From Flammeovirgaceae bacterium 311 (GTDB taxonomy: Bacteria; Bacteroidota; Bacteroidia; Cytophagales; Cyclobacteriaceae), in the NCBI GenBank assembly GCA_000597885.1, contig CP004371.1, positions 1,426,001-1,490,000 on the forward strand: a stretch of 64,000 bases of DNA, given 5' to 3'. Each line of letters begins with the position of its first letter. The stretch's first letter is position 1. The notes below the pieces were generated by a model that saw only the letters and a list, made by a program, of their open reading frames with translations, made no database searches and was not told the DNA's origin. The position numbers and the translations under genes were made by a program. Shown piece after piece: positions 24,695-32,291 of this stretch.

Positions 24695-26781
24695 TATCCA
24701 AGTGTTAACGTAATATAACTTCCTTTTAGGGCTCTGCTGCCCGGCTCCTGCGATTGCCGCAACACCCGGCCATGGCCCGAAAACCGCACCTCCACCCCTT
24801 TATTTTCCAGCAGGTACAAGGCATCGCGCAGGGTCATGCCCCGTACATCGGGTATGCGGCCTACTTCTGTAGAGCGTGGTTTCCAGTCAATGGCAGCACT
24901 GTCTACCTGGGCTTTCACCCAATCTTCGGCAATTGGTGTTTTATAAGCCAGCCCAAACCTTTTGCTCAGCTCAAACAACTCGGGCATGTAACCCGACTGC
25001 ACCACCGGAAAACCAGGATCGATCAGCGGGGATGGTACATAGGGCGGGTGCATCTCCAGGTCGCGGGCATATACCTTATCGGCAATCTCCTTGAACACCG
25101 GTGCTGCCACATCGCTGCCATACTGGTTGTATCCTTTCGGATTATCAATTACTACAATGGCACTGTATTTAGGCCTGTCGGCCGGGAAATACCCTACAAA
25201 TGAGGTATAGTACTTTTTAGCGTACTTTCCGTTCTCCAGGGTTTGTGCCGTACCGGTTTTACCGGCAATGGGGTAATGGCTGTTGCGGATGTTATTGGCC
25301 GTACCATGCTCCACCACACCTTCCAGCATTTTGCGCACACTCTCCAGTGTCTGGGCAGAGCAGATCTTCTCCTGCATTACCTGAGGCTGAAACTCCTGCT
25401 CCAGACGATCAGCCCTGCGAATGGCCGAAACCAGCATGGGGCGCATCATTTTACCGTCGTTGGCTACTGCATTGTAAAAAGCCAGGGTTTGCAGGGGGGT
25501 AATCTCAAAGCCATAACCGTAGGCCATCCAGGGCAGGGTAATACCACTCCATTTTTGCTGGGGCGGAAACTTAGGCAGGCCCTCTCCTTTCAGCTGAAAG
25601 CCCAGCGGCTCAGTCAGGCCCATTTGCCTGATGTAATCCATGAAGCGCTGTGGCTTAAGGCCAAAATGGGCATCTACCAGTTTGGCTACGGCTATGTTCG
25701 ATGATTTAGCAAAAGCCTCTTCGATAGTGATCTTTCCATAGCCGCCTGGCTTATGGTCGCGGATAACTTCTTTGTAGAAGCGCTGCAAGCCATTTCCGGT
25801 ATCGACAGTGTCGGTAAGTTTTAAATTAGTGTCTTCGAACAGGGCAATCATGCTGGCCAGCTTAAAGGTAGAACCCGGCTCCCGCAGACCATGCTGCCCT
25901 ACGGCCAGGTTGTAGCTTTCGGCATAGTAACCAGATGCATTGCGGCTAAGGTTAGCCATTGCCTTTACATGCCCGGTTTTCACCTCCATTACCACCACAC
26001 AACCCCTATCGGCATTGTGGTACTGTAAGTGGCGCAGCAGCGAAGATTCTGCCACGTCCTGCAGGTTAACATCCAGGGTAGAAACAATATCAAGCCCTTC
26101 TACAGGCCGCTTTTCGGTTTCTACAAAAACAGGCTGCCAGCTACCACCGGCCACACGCCTGAAGAGTGCCTCCCCATGCTTGCCCATCAGCTGCTCATTG
26201 AAGCTATACTCTAAGCCGGCGCCGGATGCTGATTCGTTGATATAGCCAACCGTACGGTTTGCCAGGGTAGAGAAAGGCTTAAACCGTTTTTCAACCTTTT
26301 CAAAAATAACGCCGCCCTTGTATTTGCCTTCGCGGAAAAGCGGCCACTTCTCCATCTGTTTTTTATCCTGGTAGCCGATCTGCAGCCGGTTTACGATCAG
26401 GTACTGCCGCTTGCTGCGGCGTGCATCATTAATGCGGTGCTTGTACTCTTCCTTGCTGCGGTCGCCAAAAAAGCGCGACAGCATAAGGGCCAGTGAATCT
26501 ATATTTTGCTTGTACAGTTCTTCTTTGGCAATGGTGGGGTCCATGCACACCCGGTAAAAGGGCAGCGAAGTAGCCAGCAGGCTTCCATTATCAGAATAAA
26601 TATTTCCCCTGGTGGCTTTAATGGTGCGGTACTGCAAACTGGTAGATGCCGCTACCTTGCGCCACTTGTTTCCCTGCAGCATTTGCAGGTCGAAAATGCG
26701 GTAAATGATTGCTGCCCCAAACAAAAAGACAAAGAGGAAGGCAATGCGTACCCGCAGGAGCATGGACTGCTTAATCTTCAT
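24694..26781 (-). CDS. ftsI: Division-specific penicillin-binding protein FtsI/PBP3 with C-terminal PASTA domain
   Basis: 695 aa. An N-terminal membrane helix (about 12-28) leads into the pedestal domain (RGNIYSDNG at 58-66) and the transpeptidase domain with active-site STFK (Ser304), SSN (360-362) and KTG (508-510). A PASTA domain (PDVRGMTLRDALYLLENKG) occupies roughly 635-695. It cross-links septal peptidoglycan in partnership with FtsW. The C-terminal PASTA domain resembles SpoVD-type PBPs and is common in Bacteroidota. It overlaps ftsL by 11 bp and murE by 1 bp. Confidence 0.96.
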   Translation of the reverse strand: MKIKQSMLLRVRIAFLFVFLFGAAIIYRIFDLQMLQGNKWRKVAASTSLQYRTIKATRGNIYSDNGSLLATSLPFYRVCMDPTIAKEELYKQNIDSLALMLSRFFGDRSKEEYKHRINDARRSKRQYLIVNRLQIGYQDKKQMEKWPLFREGKYKGGVIFEKVEKRFKPFSTLANRTVGYINESASGAGLEYSFNEQLMGKHGEALFRRVAGGSWQPVFVETEKRPVEGLDIVSTLDVNLQDVAESSLLRHLQYHNADRGCVVVMEVKTGHVKAMANLSRNASGYYAESYNLAVGQHGLREPGSTFKLASMIALFEDTNLKLTDTVDTGNGLQRFYKEVIRDHKPGGYGKITIEEAFAKSSNIAVAKLVDAHFGLKPQRFMDYIRQMGLTEPLGFQLKGEGLPKFPPQQKWSGITLPWMAYGYGFEITPLQTLAFYNAVANDGKMMRPMLVSAIRRADRLEQEFQPQVMQEKICSAQTLESVRKMLEGVVEHGTANNIRNSHYPIAGKTGTAQTLENGKYAKKYYTSFVGYFPADRPKYSAIVVIDNPKGYNQYGSDVAAPVFKEIADKVYARDLEMHPPYVPSPLIDPGFPVVQSGYMPELFELSKRFGLAYKTPIAEDWVKAQVDSAAIDWKPRSTEVGRIPDVRGMTLRDALYLLENKGVEVRFSGHGRVLRQSQEPGSRALKGSYITLTLG

Positions 26782-27160
26782 CGTCTGAAAGTATTAGTTT
26801 GATTGGTGGTTGCTGACTTTCAATAATGCCCATGGGCTGTACCTTACGGGCCACTTCCGACTGCTTGCTGGAAAACATATAGTCGGCTTTCAGGGTGGTG
26901 TAGTCGGCGCGAAGGTCTTCTACCTCGCTCTCCAGCCGCTGAATTTTGCGCTGCATGCGCTCGGCATAGTGGTTGTTACCAATATAGGTAAGCAGTATCA
27001 GCATCAGAAAGATACCAAAAGGAAAATAACGTACCGGTACACCCTCATCAAAAAGGCGCTGCATGCGGAACATGGCTTCCACACGGGCAAACAGGTTCTT
27101 GCGATCCTTCTGCTTTTGCTTCTTTTTAATTTTTGGTTTGTTTGCTACTAACATCAACAT
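26771..27160 (-). CDS. ftsL: FtsL-like divisome protein
   Basis: 129 aa bitopic protein: a very basic cytoplasmic N-terminus, one membrane helix (about 48-62), then a coiled-coil segment (RMQRKIQRLESEVEDLRADY, with heptad spacing) and a short tail. That architecture and the position between rsmH and ftsI identify it as the FtsL-like partner that links FtsQ/FtsB to FtsWI, although primary sequence in this family is hardly conserved. ATG 27160 is preceded by a strong AAGGAGGT. The 3' end overlaps ftsI by 11 bp. Confidence 0.82.
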   Translation of the reverse strand: MLMLVANKPKIKKKQKQKDRKNLFARVEAMFRMQRLFDEGVPVRYFPFGIFLMLILLTYIGNNHYAERMQRKIQRLESEVEDLRADYTTLKADYMFSSKQSEVARKVQPMGIIESQQPPIKLILSDDED

Positions 27161-27165
27161 ACCCC

Positions 27166-27173
27166 ACCTCCTT
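27166..27173 (-). promoter_or_regulatory. Strong Shine-Dalgarno for ftsL
   Basis: Minus strand reads AAGGAGGT, 5 nt before the ATG of ftsL and overlapping the last bases of rsmH. Such a complete anti-SD match is unusual for Bacteroidota and fixes the ftsL start. Confidence 0.65.
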
Positions 27174-28077
27174 ATAATTTTTCTGCCACGCGCAAACGTG
27201 CACTTCTTGCTCTGTTATTTCTGACTATCTCCTCAGCAGAGGGCTCTACCGGCTTTCGGGTTACCGGCTCCAGCGGCCGTTGCATATTTCCATAGAAATC
27301 CTTTTCGGCTTCGCCCGAAAATTTACCCTTTGCCATAAAGTGCTTTACCAGCCTGTCTTCCAGCGAATGGTAGCTCATCACCACCAGCCTTCCTCCAGGC
27401 CTTAACACTTCTGCCGTCTGCTCCAGCATTTCTTCCAATGCCTGCAGCTCGTCATTTACCTCAATGCGCAGGGCCTGAAACACCTGAGCCTGGTATTTAA
27501 ATTCTTTGCCCCTGGGGGCATATTTGTTCAATACCTCCTTGAATTCACTTACTGTTCGAATAGGAGTATTGATGCGACTTGCCACAAGAGCTGCCGCAAG
27601 CGACTTTGCATTCTTTACCTCGCCGTACATGCCCAGTATTTTATGCAGCTCACGCTCCGGATATGTATTTACTATTTCACTGGCTGTCAGGCTGCTAGCC
27701 CTGTCCATCCGCATGTCCAGATCAGCTTCGAAACGGGTGGAAAATCCACGTGCCGGCTCGTCGAGCTGGTGGGAGGAAACTCCCAAATCTGCCAGGATGC
27801 CATCTACCGCCGTAACGCCAAAAAGCTTTAAGTATCGCTTTAGGTGCCTGAAATTGGTTTCTATAAACCTGAAGCGGGGATCTGTGATAGCAGCAGCCTG
27901 CTGGCGGGCATCATCGTCCTGATCGAAAGCAAACAACCGCCCCCCTTCTTCCAGCTGCTGAAGAATAGCTTTGCTATGGCCACCGCCACCAAAAGTAAGA
28001 TCTACGTAGGTACCGTTTGGCTGCAGCTGTAATCCTTCCAGCGTTTCCTGAAGCATTACCGGCTCGTGGTAGGACAT
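27172..28077 (-). CDS. rsmH: 16S rRNA (cytosine1402-N4)-methyltransferase RsmH
   Basis: 301 aa SAM-dependent enzyme that methylates N4 of C1402 in 16S rRNA (formerly MraW). Visible motifs: YHEPVMLQETLEGL at the start, DLTFGGGGHSKAIL (SAM site), FDQDDDA, ILADLGVSSHQLDEPARGFS, and MSYHSLEDRLVKHF near the C-terminus. The ATG at 28077 gives the usual MSYHEPVML start; a TTG two codons upstream is also possible. Second gene of the dcw cluster, 7 bp after mraZ. Confidence 0.96.
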   Translation of the reverse strand: MSYHEPVMLQETLEGLQLQPNGTYVDLTFGGGGHSKAILQQLEEGGRLFAFDQDDDARQQAAAITDPRFRFIETNFRHLKRYLKLFGVTAVDGILADLGVSSHQLDEPARGFSTRFEADLDMRMDRASSLTASEIVNTYPERELHKILGMYGEVKNAKSLAAALVASRINTPIRTVSEFKEVLNKYAPRGKEFKYQAQVFQALRIEVNDELQALEEMLEQTAEVLRPGGRLVVMSYHSLEDRLVKHFMAKGKFSGEAEKDFYGNMQRPLEPVTRKPVEPSAEEIVRNNRARSARLRVAEKL

Positions 28078-28084
28078 TGGCAAC

Positions 28085-28528
28085 TTATTCTGAAAGATAC
28101 TTTTCTGCTAATTTACTAAACTCGTCTCTGTCCTGAATCAGGTAATCCTCGTACTTAACCGGATTCCATAATTCAAAGCGATTACCCATTCCTACTACAA
28201 TTACATCTTTGTCAAGATCGGCATACTTCATCATAGTCTTTGGAATAAGCAGGCGACCGCTGTTATCCAGTTCCACCTGCACATTACCTCTAAAGAAATT
28301 CCGCTGAAGCGTTCTGTACTCTTCATTGAACTCATTTAGAGAAGCAATCTTGGAAAAGATCTTTTTGTATTCAGTATAGGGATAGACCACCAGACACGGT
28401 TCAAACCCCCGGCGAAGCACAAGCTCATCCGTTGCCGAACTTGGTAGTGCGGATTTGATGCGGGCGGGCAGCATCATTCTGCCTTTCGCATCGAGCTTAC
28501 ATTCATATTCGGAAGTGAAATATGCCAT
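28085..28528 (-). CDS. mraZ: Transcriptional regulator MraZ
   Basis: 147 aa with two SpoVT/AbrB-like swapped-hairpin repeats: DAKGRMMLPAR (13-23) and DNSGRLLIPKTMM (from about 87). MraZ forms a ring-shaped oligomer that binds several tandem GTGG-type boxes upstream of its own gene and controls the dcw cluster. Such boxes are present directly upstream here (28569-28604). It is the first gene of the cluster, preceded by a 0.94 kb non-coding region. Confidence 0.96.
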   Translation of the reverse strand: MAYFTSEYECKLDAKGRMMLPARIKSALPSSATDELVLRRGFEPCLVVYPYTEYKKIFSKIASLNEFNEEYRTLQRNFFRGNVQVELDNSGRLLIPKTMMKYADLDKDVIVVGMGNRFELWNPVKYEDYLIQDRDEFSKLAEKYLSE

Positions 28529-28538
28529 GGGTCTACTG

Positions 28539-28546
28539 CAAATCTA
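28539..28546 (-). promoter_or_regulatory. Probable -7 box of the mraZ (dcw) promoter
   Basis: Minus strand reads TAGATTTG, an exact TAnnTTTG match, 10 nt before the mraZ ATG. The nearest MraZ box (GTGG at 28572-28569) lies 22 nt upstream, about where the -33 element should be. Transcripts from here would have a leader of only a few nucleotides. Confidence 0.5.
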
Positions 28547-28564
28547 GAAATTAAAATGACATCT

Positions 28565-28967
28565 TTATCCACATTCTACCACTTTCTCCCACCATTGCTT
28601 CCACCAAAAACATGCTCAACAGTTAATATTCGTTTTATTATAAATAAATAGGCTTTTTTATTTATTTTAAGCACTTCACCATACCAATAATACAAATAAA
28701 TTAAATTTTTTAACAATTTCAAATCTGGCAGAAAGGGCTCAATTTCAGTGGTTTATCCTTCTTTTACCACTTCAAAATATACACAAACAACAACCTTCAA
28801 TATGCTGATATTCAGCGTTTTATATAAATACATTTAGACTTATCCACACTACTTTTGTGCACAAGTCAATCGAGAATCTAAATGTTTAGTTTTGAGGGTG
28901 ATTTATATCAACAAAATGAGCATCCATATTTGTGGCCAATTCCTCATTATTGAGGAAAATATACACA
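28565..28967 (+). promoter_or_regulatory. DnaA-box-like 9-mers upstream of mraZ
   Basis: Two perfect TTATCCACA boxes (28565-28573, 28840-28848) and two with one mismatch in the first base, ATATACACA (28777-28785, 28959-28967), are all in the same orientation in AT-rich sequence. The first overlaps the MraZ box nearest the promoter. They could serve DnaA-dependent regulation of the dcw cluster or, less likely, be part of an origin. Confidence 0.4.
28569..28604 (-). promoter_or_regulatory. MraZ-box cluster (four GTGG repeats)
   Basis: On the minus strand GTGG occurs at 28604-28601, 28592-28589, 28582-28579 and 28572-28569, spaced 12, 10 and 10 bp. Two of the repeats read GTGGGAGAAA and GTGGTAGAAT. 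Tandem boxes with about one helical turn between them are the established binding pattern of MraZ, so this is the likely autoregulatory operator of the dcw cluster. Confidence 0.75.
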
Positions 28968-29044
28968 TTACCATCTTTTATTACTTAACATAATGGTAAC
29001 ATCAGGGCACGATCACTTCATTAAAATAGCATATCTGAAACTTC

Positions 29045-29086
29045 CCACTTTCTCCCACCAGGCTAAAAAACAACTTCTCTTCCCAC
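29045..29086 (-). promoter_or_regulatory. Second, distal MraZ-box cluster
   Basis: The 15-mer GGTGGGAGAAAGTGG of the proximal cluster recurs exactly at 29059-29045, giving two GTGG boxes 10 bp apart; a third GTGG lies at 29086-29083. It is about 520 bp upstream of mraZ. I see no exact TAnnTTTG box next to it. Confidence 0.5.
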
Positions 29087-29432
29087 TATTCTTACACTAC
29101 TCATTATTTAGCTCTTTTTTTGACAAAGCCCGGCTAATTGATAGATTAGCATTCCTGCTGCAGGTAAATCATACATCAAAGCAGGCAACCAAGTCCTCCA
29201 GCTCTCTAAAAGCTGGCCTGTAAGTTATATCAGGAACTCGATAATCATTGATAAATAGCTGTAAATGTGAAGATTACAACATTCTACCAGGGATCTTACA
29301 TTAGGCAAAGGAGCTGAAAGCATTAGCGTCCGCACAAGGCTTATCGGTGTACTGCGGATTATCATTACAAGAGACACCGCATGTACTAAGCCCCGTGTTC
29401 ATCTATGATTTGTTCTGATAATAGTTATTGTA

Positions 29433-29453
29433 AAAGCAGAGGCTGACTGCTTT
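29433..29453. promoter_or_regulatory. Inverted repeat just upstream of the LytTR gene
   Basis: AAAGCAG and CTGCTTT form a perfect 7-bp dyad with a 7-nt spacer, ending 17 bp before the LytTR start codon. It could be an autoregulatory operator or a leader hairpin; the match to a known LytTR site is not established. Confidence 0.3.
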
Positions 29454-29470
29454 GAAGAAATGAATACAAT

Positions 29471-30343
29471 ATGTTAAAGATCTGGAACAAGCCCTGTCCG
29501 GTGCAAACGGGCGTGCCTTACATCATGCGCACATCCCTGCTGGTAGGGTTGTTTGTAGCGCTGTTTCTGTTCTTTTTTCAGCCATTTGGCATTCATGCTG
29601 TTCCCACCCAAAACCAGTACCCTATTCTTGCCGGTTATGGTTTAATTACCAGCTGTGTAATGCTGCTCTATGGCGGCAGTTTATCCATGTATATGAGACA
29701 GCATCCGGAGAGAGAATCGCAATGGACAGTTAAACGACAAATCGTGTATGTGCTTTTACAAATCAGTACCATTGCAGGTGCCAACTTCTATTATAGTGCT
29801 GCCATCGGCATGATCCCGTTCAGCTTAGAAGGTCTGCTCTTTTTTATAGGAGTAACCTTTGCCGTTGGATTGTTTCCCACCATTACGCTTACACTTTACG
29901 GCTACACCCATTATCTGAAAACTCATATTGCCATTGCCGAAGCTACCAATCTGCAACTGGAGCACAGGCCTGATCCTGCTACTCCTGAAGCAGGAACCAG
30001 AACCCTTCAGCTAACAGGGGAAAATAAAACGGAAGCCATAGACCTGGACCTGAAAAGGCTGCTGTTTATTGCTGCGGCAGGCAACTATGCCGAACTGCAC
30101 CTGCGGAAAGACAAAAAGGAACAGAAAATTTTATTGCGAAGCAGCCTAAGCCGACTGGAAGATCAGCTGCAGGGAGAACCCGACATTGCCCGCTGCCACC
30201 GCTCTTACCTGGTTAACCTGGAGCAGGTGGTGCATGTATCCGGAAATGCACAGGGCTACCTGCTGCATCTGAGGGAGAGCGAACTGACCGTGCCGGTAGG
30301 AAGATCTTTTGCCCGAAAAATCCTGGATAAAATTGGTCGTTAA
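29471..30343 (+). CDS. Membrane-anchored LytTR-domain transcriptional regulator
   Basis: 290 aa. The first ~140 residues contain about four membrane helices (near 20-38, 50-70, 87-108, 115-140). After a linker, residues ~185-289 form a LytTR DNA-binding domain, recognised by the run LLFIAAAGNYAELHLR, SSLSRLEDQL, the RCHRSYLVNLEQV motif and PVGRSFARKILDKI. There is no receiver domain, so it is not a classical response regulator; it probably senses something at or in the membrane. Such MHYT-less membrane-LytTR proteins are frequent in Bacteroidota and often lie next to DUF2306-type membrane proteins, as here (30483). Confidence 0.88.
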   Translation: MLKIWNKPCPVQTGVPYIMRTSLLVGLFVALFLFFFQPFGIHAVPTQNQYPILAGYGLITSCVMLLYGGSLSMYMRQHPERESQWTVKRQIVYVLLQISTIAGANFYYSAAIGMIPFSLEGLLFFIGVTFAVGLFPTITLTLYGYTHYLKTHIAIAEATNLQLEHRPDPATPEAGTRTLQLTGENKTEAIDLDLKRLLFIAAAGNYAELHLRKDKKEQKILLRSSLSRLEDQLQGEPDIARCHRSYLVNLEQVVHVSGNAQGYLLHLRESELTVPVGRSFARKILDKIGR

Positions 30344-30482
30344 AGATTTGCTGTTCATCCCTGATCCTTTTGTATTCGTCCCAAATCGTGTTTTTGATCC
30401 CTCCGATTTAACCCTCAACCCAATTTTCTGCGGCTAAATACAGGAATGCTTATTCTTGTAGCATCACTTAACAGCTAAGCCG

Positions 30483-31151
30483 ATGCTATACACCGTTATC
30501 CTGATTCTTCACATTGCCGCGGGCTTTACAGCACTTTTCAGCGGCGGCATTTCTTTTACCGCAACAAAAGGGCGCAGACTACATCGTATTGCCGGAAAGG
30601 TATATACCATTGCTATGATTGGGGTTGGCTTTACCGCTATTACCATGTGCCTGCTGAAGTATAACCCCTTTCTGTTTACGATTGGCATCTTCTCTACCTA
30701 CATGACCCTGACCGGCTACAGAAGCCTTCGGTATGACAAATACACACACAAGCCAAATCTAGCCATGGACTGGAGCTTTTTGGTGGCTGCCCTCCTGTTG
30801 GCAGGAGGTTTTACAGGCCATATGCTGCTGAACGAGGGCTTTCATTTACAGGGGCTACAGCTGGTACTCCTGATCTTTATGGGCATCTTGTTGCTGATGC
30901 TGCTGGTAGATGTACAGGTATTAAGAAATCCGGAAGGGCTGAAAAAAGCTGATTTACTGAGACGCCATATCAGCCGTATGGGCGGTGCTTATATCAGCAC
31001 CATCACTGCTTTTCTGGTAACCAATGTACACACCGAACCGGTATATATCGCCTGGCTCTTGCCTACTGCCATTGGTACACCATTCATCATTTATTTTATC
31101 AGGAAGTATAGCTCTAAAAAGAAGCCGATGAGGCAGGCAACAAAGGCATAA
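30483..31151 (+). CDS. DUF2306-like membrane protein
   Basis: 222 aa, about seven membrane helices and a short basic tail. The opening LILHIAAGFTALFSGGISFTATKGRRLHRIAGKVY with conserved His and the HRIAGKVY motif resembles DUF2306 family proteins, whose conserved histidines in helices suggest possible heme or metal binding, though no function is established. It lies 139 bp downstream of the LytTR gene on the same strand and may be its target or functional partner. Confidence 0.7.
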   Translation: MLYTVILILHIAAGFTALFSGGISFTATKGRRLHRIAGKVYTIAMIGVGFTAITMCLLKYNPFLFTIGIFSTYMTLTGYRSLRYDKYTHKPNLAMDWSFLVAALLLAGGFTGHMLLNEGFHLQGLQLVLLIFMGILLLMLLVDVQVLRNPEGLKKADLLRRHISRMGGAYISTITAFLVTNVHTEPVYIAWLLPTAIGTPFIIYFIRKYSSKKKPMRQATKA

Positions 31152-31210
31152 TCAACTCCCTGAAGTAAATAAGCCTCTCAAAAATGATGATGAAATTATA
31201 AACACCAGGA

Positions 31211-31240
31211 GGGGTGATGAGGCTGCATACCTCATACCCC
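31211..31240. terminator. Hairpin between convergent genes
   Basis: GGGGTgATGAGG and CCTCATACCCC pair over 11 bp with one bulged G and a 7-nt loop, 4 bp past the polyprenyl synthase stop and 59 bp past the DUF2306 gene. There is no good T-tract on either side, so termination would be weak or Rho-assisted. Confidence 0.45.
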
Positions 31241-31244
31241 AAAC

Positions 31245-32222
31245 CTACTTGTTCCGCTCAATGGTGTAGATCACCAGTTGCTGCAGGGAGGTTTTGTAGT
31301 CAGAATCGGGCATGGCCGACAGGAGCTGCATGGCTTCTTCCATATATCGCTTCATCACCTCTTCTGCATACTGAATGCCTCCGGACTTTTTGACGAAATC
31401 AATCACCTCACGGACTTTTTTAGGTCTGTGGCTCTGGTTTTTTACCTTGTAAACAACCATACGCCTGTCCATCCAGGAGGATTTTTTCAGAGCATAAATG
31501 AGTGGCAGCGTCATTTTACGCTCCTTGATGTCTATGCCTACAGGCTTCCCTATTTCTTCCTCGCCATAATCAAATAAGTCGTCCTTGATCTGAAAGGCCA
31601 TACCGACTTTTTCTCCAAACAGGCGCATACGTTCTATGATCTCTGCACCGGCCCCTACAGAGGCAGCGCCGGCAGCGCAGCAGGAAGCAATCAGGCTGGC
31701 AGTTTTCTTGCAGATGATATCGTAGTAAACCTCCTCGGTGATATCCATCAGGCGAGCCTTTTCTATCTGCAGCAGCTCACCCTCGCTCATTTCCCTCACG
31801 GCTGTCGATACGATTTTGAGCAGATTAAAATCTCCGTTATCTACGCTTAGTAGCAGCCCCCGGCTCAGGAGGTAATCGCCTACCAAAACGGCAATTTTGT
31901 TTTTCCAGAGAGCATTAACAGAAAAAAATCCCCTGCGATGGCTGGCATCATCCACCACATCATCGTGTACCAGGGTGGCTGTATGCAGTAATTCAATCAG
32001 GGAAGCCCCGCGATAAGTAGCCTCATCTATTTTACCGCCTGCAGTGCCTGCACTTAAAAATACAAACATTGGGCGCATCTGCTTTCCCTTGCGCTTTACA
32101 ATGTAGCGCATGATTTTATCAAGCAAAAGTACCCGTGTGCGCATGGAAGCACGGAATTTTTGCTCGAAAGCCTGCATTTCTGCCGCAATGGGGGCTTGTA
32201 TTTGGTCTAGAGAGATGGACAT
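31245..32222 (-). CDS. Long-chain polyprenyl diphosphate synthase
   Basis: 325 aa all-alpha trans-prenyltransferase. First Asp-rich motif HDDVVDD (86-92), second KDDLFD (212-217), plus GKQMRPMFVFLSAG and the KTASLIASC segment between them. It condenses isopentenyl diphosphate units to a long chain, probably the quinone side chain (menaquinone in this phylum); the chain length cannot be read reliably. The start is placed at the ATG at 32222 (MSISLDQIQAP); a TTG five codons upstream is open but less likely. It is divergent from the hydrolase gene. Confidence 0.92.
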   Translation of the reverse strand: MSISLDQIQAPIAAEMQAFEQKFRASMRTRVLLLDKIMRYIVKRKGKQMRPMFVFLSAGTAGGKIDEATYRGASLIELLHTATLVHDDVVDDASHRRGFFSVNALWKNKIAVLVGDYLLSRGLLLSVDNGDFNLLKIVSTAVREMSEGELLQIEKARLMDITEEVYYDIICKKTASLIASCCAAGAASVGAGAEIIERMRLFGEKVGMAFQIKDDLFDYGEEEIGKPVGIDIKERKMTLPLIYALKKSSWMDRRMVVYKVKNQSHRPKKVREVIDFVKKSGGIQYAEEVMKRYMEEAMQLLSAMPDSDYKTSLQQLVIYTIERNK

Positions 32223-32291
32223 TTTTAACGGATACAAGTATACAATCCCTTTTTTTGCAAACCAAAGTCCTGTTTTCTTATTTTGCCTAAT

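Larger units (their letters stand above)
28529..29470. other. Long AT-rich non-coding region upstream of mraZ
   Basis: These 942 bp separate the leftward dcw cluster from the rightward LytTR gene. They hold two MraZ-box clusters, a TAnnTTTG box, perfect and near-perfect DnaA 9-mers, a 7-bp hairpin TTCCTCA-ttat-TGAGGAA (28940-28957) and very AT-rich stretches, notably 28620-28720. A 76-codon frame at 28993-29223 has no family signature and overlaps the second MraZ-box cluster, so I do not call it a gene. Confidence 0.6.

Noticed and set aside
28993-29223. 76-codon plus-strand frame in the gap upstream of mraZ
   Set aside because: No family signature; atypical residue composition (many Phe, Leu, Ser, His); it covers the distal MraZ boxes.
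28529-29470. Calling this region the chromosomal origin
   Set aside because: DnaA-like boxes and AT-richness are suggestive, but no dnaA, no skew data and only two perfect boxes; kept as a hypothesis only.
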